Of a stretch of DNA of 6,466 bases, positions 1 through 5,310 are shown one piece after another; the first letter of the stretch is position 1; the number at the start of each line of letters is the position of its first letter. This stretch comes from an uncultured Oscillospiraceae bacterium. Its GTDB lineage: Bacteria > Bacillota > Clostridia > Oscillospirales > Acutalibacteraceae. A program made the position numbers and the translations under genes. Location of the stretch: NCBI GenBank assembly GCA_902462665.1, contig CABQCM010000090.1:1-6466 (forward strand). Reading direction: 5' to 3'. The notes under the pieces were generated by a model, which was given only the letters and a program-made list of their open reading frames with translations, had not been told where the DNA came from and ran no database searches.

Positions 1-120
1 ATAGGTACGGCTGATATCAGCTCGTTCCGCTAATTGCATTTGCGTCATCCCTGCGGCTTTCCGATAGAAGCTTATGTTTAGTCCCAGCTGTTTATATTTT
101 TCCGCGTGTTTCAACTTCAT
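1..120 (-). CDS. XRE-family helix-turn-helix transcriptional regulator (N-terminal part only)
   Basis: The 40 codons visible here encode the start of a small DNA-binding repressor of the XRE/Cro-C1 class. The gene runs leftward off the window, so its C-terminus is unseen. After a basic leader (MKLKHAEKYKQLG), residues 14-40 give the usual HTH_3 pattern: a first helix (NISFYRKAAG), then MTQMQLAERADIS, matching the family consensus G(M/L)TQ..LA...(D/G)(I/V)S for helices 2 and 3. The start is well fixed because the codon just upstream of the ATG is a TGA stop in the same frame. AGAGG at 124-128 is the ribosome binding site, unusually close with only 3 nt to the ATG. A candidate promoter and dyad operator lie upstream, suggesting autorepression (inference). 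The family call is firm; what it controls is unknown, and a phage, toxin-antitoxin or accessory-element regulator are all possible. Confidence 0.85.
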   Translation of the reverse strand, partial: MKLKHAEKYKQLGLNISFYRKAAGMTQMQLAERADISRTY

Positions 121-196
121 TCACCTCTGTCCCATTTCCATCAACAATTGTTTTCTTTGGAGCTACTCCTTTATCATCACGATGCTCACTAAAAGC

Positions 197-225
197 ATTA
201 TACAAGGTATTCCGTGCCATTACCA
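197..225 (-). promoter_or_regulatory. Candidate promoter of the XRE regulator
   Basis: Read on the minus strand, a perfect TATAAT (197-202 on the plus strand) is preceded by a 17-nt spacer and a weak -35, TGGTAA (220-225; three of six consensus bases). It would give a leader of roughly 70 nt before the regulator's ATG at 120. The weak -35 overlaps the edge of the dyad at 225-239. A perfect -10 can occur by chance in AT-rich DNA, so this is a prediction. Confidence 0.45.
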
Positions 226-239
226 CAAGTAGAACTTGT
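225..239. promoter_or_regulatory. Candidate operator: perfect 15-bp dyad ACAAGT-AGA-ACTTGT
   Basis: The sequence shows a perfect inverted repeat with 6-bp arms and a 3-bp centre. Size and symmetry suit a dimeric Cro/C1-type repressor, and it abuts the -35 of the regulator's candidate promoter. The inference is that the XRE protein binds here and represses its own transcription. No second copy was seen elsewhere in the window. Confidence 0.45.
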
Positions 240-343
240 AATTCAACGGGTATAGTTTTATTTGCAATAATATTAAAAAATAATAAAAAGCCTTGTGAAT
301 AATTTTCACTTTGCTTTGTTGTACCATAACAAAAGATATTCAC

Positions 344-641
344 TAGCGCTCAGGCCGCACGGCCCCCTCCACATACGACCAAAGAGCTTTTTTGGCCCTT
401 TTGGAAACCACTTCCTTTCGTAGTGTAAATGTTTTTGAGGACGGTGTACACAAACTATTTGGAATGCATCTACACCAACAGTTTGTTTTTATGATTTTTT
501 ATTGACAGAAGTAGTAACTTGGGTGCAGAAACTACATGTTATTTCCGAAGTCTGTGTTTTCAATTTCTTCCTTACGAGGAATATGAAACTCGGCCATGTA
601 CCGCATTGGGAAACTTTTTGCGCTTTTCGACCGAAGGAAAG
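344..641. other. AT-rich gap with no convincing gene
   Basis: These roughly 300 bases contain no ORF with a believable start, codon use or family match. Seen here are a short GC dyad (GGCCG-CA-CGGCC, 353-364), a CCAAA/TTTGG-type weak hairpin near 379-395, the interlocking inverted repeats at 443-486, and a perfect TTGACA hexamer at 502-507. No acceptable -10 lies 16-18 nt after that hexamer. Base composition is closer to the regulator region than to the GC-rich genes on the right, fitting an acquired or decayed segment. Confidence 0.5.
443..486. repeat. Interlocking inverted repeats with pseudoknot topology
   Basis: GGTGTA (443-448) is complementary to TACACC (471-476), and ACAAACT (450-456) to AGTTTGT (480-486). 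The two pairings cross, so in single-stranded RNA or DNA they could form an H-type pseudoknot with loops of 1, 14 and 3 nt. The second pairing extends to TTTGG (458-462) against CCAA (475-478) if imperfect pairing is allowed, but that competes with the first stem. T-rich sequence (487-500) follows, so a weak plus-strand terminator is another reading. Confidence 0.4.
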
Positions 642-755
642 ATGAAGCTGTGGAATGTGCTTAACGTCATGCGAGAGGGACTCGGCAACCCCGAACTCTA
701 CGATGCGCTGCTCGACAAAGGCTATGTCAATCCGCAATGGCTTTCCGACGATTGA
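642..755 (+). CDS. Short ORF of 37 codons, unknown function (small protein or gene remnant)
   Basis: I do not recognise this product. The ATG at 642 follows AAGGAAAG, a purine-rich ribosome binding site with tight spacing (AAGGA ends 3 nt before the start). The peptide begins MKLWNVLNVM, is acidic toward the end (PELYDALLDKGYVNPQWLSDD) and has no membrane segment or cysteine. Third codon positions are mostly G or C, as in the genes to the right and unlike the AT-rich DNA to the left, which argues for real coding history. The frame is also open upstream to about 519, but that part has weak codon use. It could be a genuine small protein, or the C-terminal scrap of a longer gene whose front was lost where the base composition changes. 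Confidence 0.4.
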   Translation: MKLWNVLNVMREGLGNPELYDALLDKGYVNPQWLSDD

Positions 756-756
756 A

Positions 757-805
757 TTCCATATGGTAATCCTTCAGAATATGGAAAACAGCACATTGTT
801 TTCCA
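757..805. repeat. Cluster of TTCCA/TGGAA inverted repeats upstream of the promoter
   Basis: Two perfect inverted repeats share one arm region. TTCCATAT (757-764) pairs with ATATGGAA (779-786), and TGGAAAACA (782-790) pairs with TGTTTTCCA (797-805) across a 6-nt loop. The second could be a weak terminator for the 37-codon ORF on structural grounds, but no T-run follows on the plus strand. The cluster ends 20 bp before the -35 of the next promoter, so a regulator binding site is a reasonable alternative. Confidence 0.45.
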
Positions 806-824
806 AAATTGATCTAGATTTTGT

Positions 825-853
825 TTGCAAATCAACCTACTGCTTGGTATAAT
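825..853 (+). promoter_or_regulatory. Sigma-A-type promoter for the hydrolase-ttcA unit
   Basis: A perfect TATAAT (848-853) is preceded by TTGCAA at 825-830 with a 17-nt spacer, or by TTTGCA at 824-829 with an 18-nt spacer; each matches four of six -35 bases. Transcription would begin near 860, giving a leader of about 70 nt before the hydrolase start. It is the best promoter-like sequence on the plus strand and sits where the GC-rich gene block begins. Confidence 0.7.
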
Positions 854-896
854 GGCCACATATTAAAGCCATATTTGGATCAGAGGCCCTTTCCTT

Positions 897-920
897 GAGC
901 CGGGACGGCTTCCATTTTTT
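897..920 (+). terminator. Possible leader attenuator hairpin
   Basis: AGCCG (898-902), loop GGA, CGGCT (906-910) form a perfect 5-bp GC-rich stem, extendable by one G-U pair (897/911). Six Ts follow at 915-920 after TCCA. It lies between the promoter and the hydrolase ribosome binding site, where a weak terminator would act as an attenuator. The stem is short and the T-run is offset by 4 nt, so efficiency would be low. AAGCC at 866-870 could pair with GGCTT at 907-911 as a competing helix. Confidence 0.25.
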
Positions 921-931
921 CAGAAAGGACG

Positions 932-1882
932 ATGTCTCCCATGAAAATTACCGAGTTTTTTCTCCCCTCCCGCCACGACGCGCTTCCCCTGTCGGTCATG
1001 CTGGCCGAGCCGGAAACGCCGGGCGTTGGCGTCTTTCAGATTTCCCACGGCATGTGCGAGCACAAGGAGCGGTATCTGCCGCTGATGGAATTTCTTTGCT
1101 CGAAGGGATACCTCTGTATCATCCACGACCATCGCGGCCACGGCCAGAGCGTTTACAGCGAGGAGGATTACGGCTATTTTTACGAAAAAGGGGCGGCCGG
1201 GCTGATTCAGGATTTGGCCCAAGTGACCCGTTACGCCCGCAAGCACGCTCCCGAACTGCCCTTGTTCCTGCTCGGCCATAGCATGGGTTCTCTCGTCGCG
1301 CGGGGCCTGCTCAAGCGTTACCCCTCTTTGGTGGACGGCCTAATTGTCTGCGGCTGCCCGAGCAACAACCCCGCTGCCCGCGTTGCGGCCGATTTGGTGG
1401 GCGTGCTGCAAAAACAGGCCGGCGCGCACCACCGCAGCGACAAAATCTATAAAATGGTCTTTGACCGCTTCGGTGCACGGTGGCCCGAGGAGGGCAAAAA
1501 CTCCTGGGTCTGCTCCGATCCCGCCGTACAGAAGGCTTACGAGGAGGACCCCGCCTGCGGCTTTGTTTTTACCCTCAATGGCTTCGAGGGGCTGTTCCGT
1601 CTGATGAACATCGTCTACTCCGGCCGGGGCTGGACGGTGGAGAACCGCGAGCTGCCCATCTGGTTTATTTCGGGTGGGGACGACCCCTGCATGATTTCTC
1701 GCGCCAAGCTGATGGACGCGCTGTCGGTGCTTCAGCTCGCGGGATATGAGGACGTGACCTATCGCATTTACGACGGAATGCGCCACGAAATTCTCAACGA
1801 AACCGACAAACAGACGGTGTATGAGGATATCTACGGCCGGTTGGAGCGCTGGCGCAGCGTTCCCCGCCTGCCGCGCGAATAA
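932..1882 (+). CDS. Alpha/beta-hydrolase, monoacylglycerol lipase/lysophospholipase type (Hydrolase_4, S33-like)
   Basis: This is a probably cytoplasmic serine hydrolase of 316 residues, close to the usual length for the family, that likely cleaves an ester such as a monoacylglycerol or lysophospholipid; the exact substrate cannot be read from sequence. Visible motifs are the oxyanion-hole HG (residues 39-40, SHGMCEHKERY), the HDHRGHGQS strand-turn (65-73), the nucleophile elbow GHSMGS with Ser117, an acid at Asp250 or Asp251 (SGGDDP), and the catalytic His285 (GMRHEILNE). A lid or cap region spans about residues 140-240. No signal peptide is seen. AAAGGA at 924-929 serves as ribosome binding site; it is only 2 nt from the ATG at 932 but 11 nt from an in-frame ATG at 941 (MKITEFF), so the shorter 313-residue form is equally possible. 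The gene is first in a unit with the TtcA-like gene, 24 nt downstream. Confidence 0.93.
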   Translation: MSPMKITEFFLPSRHDALPLSVMLAEPETPGVGVFQISHGMCEHKERYLPLMEFLCSKGYLCIIHDHRGHGQSVYSEEDYGYFYEKGAAGLIQDLAQVTRYARKHAPELPLFLLGHSMGSLVARGLLKRYPSLVDGLIVCGCPSNNPAARVAADLVGVLQKQAGAHHRSDKIYKMVFDRFGARWPEEGKNSWVCSDPAVQKAYEEDPACGFVFTLNGFEGLFRLMNIVYSGRGWTVENRELPIWFISGGDDPCMISRAKLMDALSVLQLAGYEDVTYRIYDGMRHEILNETDKQTVYEDIYGRLERWRSVPRLPRE

Positions 1883-1906
1883 CGGGAAACCGCAAAGGAT
1901 TTGTCT

Positions 1907-2773
1907 ATGGAAAAATACATGGAAGTGGAGCGGAGCATCCACAAAAAATACCGAAAAGAGCTGTGGAACCGATTCATTGAAGGGGTCAAACAGTACGAGA
2001 TGGTTCGCGCCGGCGACCGCATCGCGGTGTGCATCTCGGGCGGCAAGGATTCCATGCTGCTGGCCAAGCTCATGCAGGAACTCGAGCGTCACGGCGACGT
2101 GCCTATCGCGCTGGAATTTCTGGTCATGGATCCCGGCTACAGCCCGCAGAACCGGCAGCGCATTATCGACAATGCGGCGCTGCTACACATCCCCATCCGG
2201 ATTTTTGACAGCGATATTTTCCGCGTGACCGAAAAGACCGAAAAATCCCCCTGCTATCTCTGCGCGCGCATGCGGCGGGGGCATTTATACAAATTCGCCC
2301 AGTCCCTCGGCTGCAACAAAATCGCCCTGGGGCATCACTTCAACGACGTGATTGAAACCACCCTCATGGGCATGCTTTACGGCGGTCAGGTGCAGACCAT
2401 GCTACCCAAGCTGCACAGCACCAACTTTGCGGGGATGGAGCTGATTCGTCCCCTTTACTGTGTGCGCGAGCGGGACATTCTGGCCTGGAAGCGGTACAAC
2501 GGCCTGGAATTTCTGGGCTGCGCCTGCTCGGTGACCGAGCGGGATTCTCAGGGGGAAGACTCCACCCGGCAAAAGGTCAAACGGCTAATCGAGACGTTGC
2601 GGCGGGAGGACCCTCAGATTGAACGCAACATCTTCCGCAGCGTACAAGATGTCAACCTGGCCACCATCCTCGGCTACCATCGCGGGGAGGATACATACTG
2701 CTTCTTGGACGATTATGACCGTCCCGCCGGTGCAGGACCGCACGGCACGGCGGAGGACGAATCGGCTTCGTAA
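1907..2773 (+). CDS. ttcA: TtcA-like tRNA thiolation ATPase (PP-loop family)
   Basis: The 288-residue product belongs to the N-type ATP pyrophosphatases that adenylate a tRNA base before sulfur insertion; TtcA makes 2-thiocytidine at position 32. The PP-loop is SGGKDSM at residues 44-50. The family's CxxC is CYLC (Cys116, Cys119), followed by ARMRRGHLY, very like the TtcA sequence after its CxxC. GHHFNDVIET (142-151) is the conserved H..D segment. A later cysteine pair, CAC (Cys205, Cys207), probably supplies the third ligand of the [4Fe-4S] cluster. There is no N-terminal zinc-finger CxxC, which argues against TtuA. The ATG at 1907 is chosen because AAAGGA (1894-1899) sits 7 nt upstream; an in-frame TTG at 1901 is less likely. 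The last 20 or so residues form an acidic, low-complexity tail. Assignment to TtcA rather than a sister subgroup is likely, not certain, since Clostridial relatives are little studied. Confidence 0.85.
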   Translation: MEKYMEVERSIHKKYRKELWNRFIEGVKQYEMVRAGDRIAVCISGGKDSMLLAKLMQELERHGDVPIALEFLVMDPGYSPQNRQRIIDNAALLHIPIRIFDSDIFRVTEKTEKSPCYLCARMRRGHLYKFAQSLGCNKIALGHHFNDVIETTLMGMLYGGQVQTMLPKLHSTNFAGMELIRPLYCVRERDILAWKRYNGLEFLGCACSVTERDSQGEDSTRQKVKRLIETLRREDPQIERNIFRSVQDVNLATILGYHRGEDTYCFLDDYDRPAGAGPHGTAEDESAS

Positions 2774-2930
2774 AAGTTAGATAAAGCGATTCGGGTATCA
2801 TGCGTTTTACGCGAAAGCCTGGAAGCGCCGGGGTTGTTACGCTGTTTCGTCATGCGTTGTCTCCACCGCATCGTGCGTCTTCCCGACGTTCTCATGCTCT
2901 GCGCGAAACCTCTTTGCTCCAAAGGCCGCG

Positions 2931-2980
2931 CAGCTTTTGCAGCCGGCAAGGCGCCGGAAGACGAAAAGCTGATGCTTTTC
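2931..2980 (+). repeat. Two mutually exclusive stem-loops in the rhamnosidase upstream region
   Basis: CAGCTTTT (2931-2938) can pair perfectly with AAAAGCTG (2964-2971), enclosing a second helix CCGGC-AAGGC-GCCGG (2943-2957). Alternatively GAAAAGC (2963-2969) pairs perfectly with GCTTTTC (2974-2980) across a TGAT loop. Both use 2964-2969, so only one can form at a time. This resembles a switchable leader RNA, but no known riboswitch or T-box motif was recognised and no T-run follows. Confidence 0.35.
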
Positions 2981-3076
2981 CAGGAACAGCAACGCGGCCG
3001 GCGATGAAAGCTGCCCGTCTGCGGCGCACTGTACCCTGATCGCTTCGTCTATCCAATAGAAAAAATTTCGGAATCA

Positions 3077-3083
3077 GGGAGGG
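3077..3083 (+). promoter_or_regulatory. Strong ribosome binding site of the rhamnosidase
   Basis: GGGAGGG lies 7 nt before the ATG at 3091 and fixes that start. GGGA (3081-3084) could pair with TCCC (3087-3090), a very small stem just before the start codon. Confidence 0.8.
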
Positions 3084-3090
3084 ACTTCCC

Positions 3091-5274
3091 ATGCGACTGA
3101 AAAACGACCACTGGATCGGCGCGGCCGACGAAACCTGGTCAAGCCCCGTCTTTACCGGCTCCTTCACAGCCGGTGCGCTTCAAACGGCGATAATAGAAAT
3201 CTGCGGGCTGGGCTTTTTTGAGCTGTATGTCAACGGCGCGCGGGTGGGGGAGGACTACTTTGTCCCCGCCTTTTCCAACTATGCTCCCCGCGCGCGGGAA
3301 AGCTGGGTGTATCCCATCACGGACGACATGCGCTGCCGCACCTACGTCATGACCTACGAGCTCACCCCCTACCTGCGCGAGGGGGAAAACGAGCTGTGCG
3401 TCATGCTCGGGGACGGATGGTTCCGGCAGGAACAACGGCTGGTAGAAGGCAACTTTTCCTTTGGCTCCCCCCGCCTGACCTTTTGCTTGGAGTTGACTGC
3501 GCCCGACGGCTCCACCCGGCAGCTTGTCAGCGGCGACTGGCTGCGCTGCTCCCCTGGGTACATCACTCAGACCAATCTATATCTGGGGGAACGACAGGAT
3601 TTACGGTTATTGCCCCGCGCCTTTGCCGAAGCCATGGCTCCCGCTTTGGGCGCAGACGTCACCCCCCCTGCGGAGGATACGCTCGACAAGACCTTCCCCG
3701 TGCGGCTGCTTCCCCCGCTCGAAACCGTTCTGGAAAAGCAGACATGCCCGACCGACCGGGTGGAGCGAACCCTCACTCCCCGGCTGGTGTCTGACGACGG
3801 CAAACGCCGCGTTTACGACAACGGGGAGAATATCACCGGGTTTGTTGTCGTGCGCACGCACGGCACCCCGGGGGAGGAAATTACCCTGCGCCACAGCGAG
3901 GAGCTAACGCCGCAGGGGGACGAGCTGGATTTTGACACTTCCGGCGGGGTAGGGCAGATTCAGGCGGCCTCTTATTTGTGCGACGGAGAATCCCGGCTCT
4001 GCCATCCCCATTTCTGCTGGCAAGCCTTCCGCTATTTTGAGATTATCGGGCCGGGCGAGCCGCATCACGTCGCGGTCGTGCATGCCGACGTGGCTGTGAC
4101 CGCCGACTTCGTCTGCTCCAACGCCACCCTCAACTGGCTGTTTGACGCGTTTGTGCGTACCCAGCTTGCCAACATGCACTGCGGCGTTCCCTCCGACTGC
4201 CCCCACCGCGAACGGCTGGGCTACACCGGCGACGGTCAACTGGCCGCGCCCGCCGCTCTGCTGACGCTGGATTACGAACCCTTTCTGCGCAAATGGATGC
4301 AGGATATTGCCGACGGCCAGGGGGAAAACGGGCACGTGCAGCACACCGCGCCCTGCAACGGGGGCGGCGGCGGTCCCGGGGCCTGGGGCGGGGCGATTTA
4401 TCTCGTGCCGCTGGAGTGCTATTTACACACCGGCAAGACCGATATCGCCAGGCAATATCTTCCCAACGTGCTGCGCTGGCTCGAGTACATGCATTCCCGC
4501 AGCGAAGGCGGCCTAGTGATGCGCGAGGAGCCGGGCGGCTGGTGCTTGGGCGACTGGTGCCTGCCACAGGGCTCAGCTCCCCTGCCCGAGCCCTTTGTGA
4601 ATACTTATTATTATATCAAAGGCATTGACGCGGCCCTGCTTTTTGAGCGGATAACCGGCATGGCTATCCCGCAGCGGGATGTGCTGTGCGAGCGCCGCCG
4701 TTTGAGCCTTGGGGCCATGACCGATCACTACTTCGACCCCGATACCGGCAGCTTCTGCGGCGGGGCGGACGGGGCCGACGCTTTTGCCCTCGACCTCTCG
4801 CTTGGGGACGGCCGGCTACTGACAAATCTGGTTTCAAAATACGAGGCGCTGGGCGTTCTCGACACCGGCATCTGCGGCACCCCCGTGCTGCTGGGCGTTT
4901 TGTTCTCCCACGGATATGCCGAGCTGGCCGTACGTCTGATGACCTCGGCCAGCGGCCCCTCCTTTGAGGGCATGCGCCGGGCGGGGGCGACCACCCTGTG
5001 GGAATACTGGGAGGGAGAGAAATCCCATTCTCATCCCATGTTTGGAGCCTGCGTGCGGTATTTGCTGGAATACATTCTCGGCGTGCGGCAATCGGAAGGA
5101 ACGGCGGGTTACGAATCCCCTGTCGTCCAGCCGGTCGATATTCCCGGCATCGACTGGGCGCACGGCAGCATCCTCACCCCGCACGGGCGAATCCGGGTGG
5201 CGTGGGAGCGCGATTCGGCCGGGAAAATCCAGGTGCGTTCCTGTGTGCAGTGCAAGGAATCCAATGGACAATAA
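3091..5274 (+). CDS. GH78 alpha-L-rhamnosidase, cytoplasmic
   Basis: This 727-residue enzyme should remove terminal alpha-L-rhamnose from oligosaccharides or rhamnosides. With no signal peptide it would act on imported substrates. Domains in order: an N-terminal beta-sandwich (about 30-170; FELYVNGARVGEDYFVPAFSNY region), a second beta domain (about 230-335, ending FRYFEIIG), the (alpha/alpha)6 catalytic barrel (about 340-660) and a short C-terminal beta domain (HGSILTPHGRIRVAW). DCPHRERLGYTGD gives Asp369, Glu374 and Asp381, with the same spacing (0, 5, 12) as Asp567, Glu572 and Asp579 of Bacillus RhaB. The second catalytic Glu is Glu638 in TTLWEYWEG, and the GDW motif is at 487-489. It is shorter than many GH78 enzymes of 900 residues or more, consistent with a minimal domain set. 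An odd Gly run (424-428) sits in the barrel. The gene is followed 36 nt later by another probable glycosidase, implying one transcript. Confidence 0.93.
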   Translation: MRLKNDHWIGAADETWSSPVFTGSFTAGALQTAIIEICGLGFFELYVNGARVGEDYFVPAFSNYAPRARESWVYPITDDMRCRTYVMTYELTPYLREGENELCVMLGDGWFRQEQRLVEGNFSFGSPRLTFCLELTAPDGSTRQLVSGDWLRCSPGYITQTNLYLGERQDLRLLPRAFAEAMAPALGADVTPPAEDTLDKTFPVRLLPPLETVLEKQTCPTDRVERTLTPRLVSDDGKRRVYDNGENITGFVVVRTHGTPGEEITLRHSEELTPQGDELDFDTSGGVGQIQAASYLCDGESRLCHPHFCWQAFRYFEIIGPGEPHHVAVVHADVAVTADFVCSNATLNWLFDAFVRTQLANMHCGVPSDCPHRERLGYTGDGQLAAPAALLTLDYEPFLRKWMQDIADGQGENGHVQHTAPCNGGGGGPGAWGGAIYLVPLECYLHTGKTDIARQYLPNVLRWLEYMHSRSEGGLVMREEPGGWCLGDWCLPQGSAPLPEPFVNTYYYIKGIDAALLFERITGMAIPQRDVLCERRRLSLGAMTDHYFDPDTGSFCGGADGADAFALDLSLGDGRLLTNLVSKYEALGVLDTGICGTPVLLGVLFSHGYAELAVRLMTSASGPSFEGMRRAGATTLWEYWEGEKSHSHPMFGACVRYLLEYILGVRQSEGTAGYESPVVQPVDIPGIDWAHGSILTPHGRIRVAWERDSAGKIQVRSCVQCKESNGQ

Positions 5275-5297
5275 TACAAATCCATTTTATGATCAAT

Positions 5298-5304
5298 GAG
5301 GTGA
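5298..5304 (+). promoter_or_regulatory. Ribosome binding site deciding the start at 5311
   Basis: GAGGTGA lies 6 nt before the ATG at 5311, a near-consensus site. It sets the start of the partial downstream gene and supports translation from the same mRNA as the rhamnosidase, with 36 nt between the two genes. Confidence 0.75.
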
Positions 5305-5310
5305 ATTACA

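Larger units (their letters stand above)
2774..3090 (+). other. Noncoding gap before the rhamnosidase unit
   Basis: This 317-base stretch separates the TtcA-like gene from the rhamnosidase. ORFs crossing it on either strand are rich in Arg, Ser and Pro, lack ribosome binding sites and resemble no family, so I treat it as noncoding. No terminator with a T-run was found after the TtcA-like gene, so readthrough into the next unit cannot be excluded. It contains a small dyad GCGT-TTT-ACGC (2802-2812) and the competing hairpins at 2931-2980. No convincing -35/-10 pair was seen, although the length suggests an own promoter or regulated leader. Confidence 0.5.

Noticed and set aside
92..343. 83-codon minus-strand ORF overlapping the start of the XRE gene by 29 nt
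   Set aside because: It starts with GTG without a ribosome binding site, resembles no family I know, and covers the candidate promoter and operator of the regulator. Translational coupling with the regulator is conceivable but the evidence is weaker than for noncoding DNA.
502..507. Perfect TTGACA hexamer as a -35 for the 37-codon ORF
   Set aside because: No acceptable -10 hexamer occurs 16-18 nt downstream, so a promoter cannot be supported.
598..663. Short frame reading MYRIGKLFALFDRRKDEA, loosely like the 'GRLFAvLEkxQ' segment of type I-C Cas8c/Csd1
   Set aside because: The match is only a few residues, ends at a stop within 22 codons, and no other Cas gene or CRISPR repeat is present. 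Chance similarity is more likely.
754..765. Adjacent EcoRI (GAATTC) and NdeI (CATATG) sites, suggesting a vector junction
   Set aside because: Flanking sequence shows no vector features and the bases belong to the inverted-repeat cluster; coincidence is sufficient.
895..2228. Long alternative-frame ORFs inside the hydrolase and TtcA-like genes
   Set aside because: They are shadows produced by GC-rich codon use; the true frames carry complete catalytic motifs.
2713..3167. ORFs on both strands across the gap before the rhamnosidase
   Set aside because: They are Arg/Ser/Pro-rich, lack ribosome binding sites and family signatures, and overlap well-supported genes at their ends.
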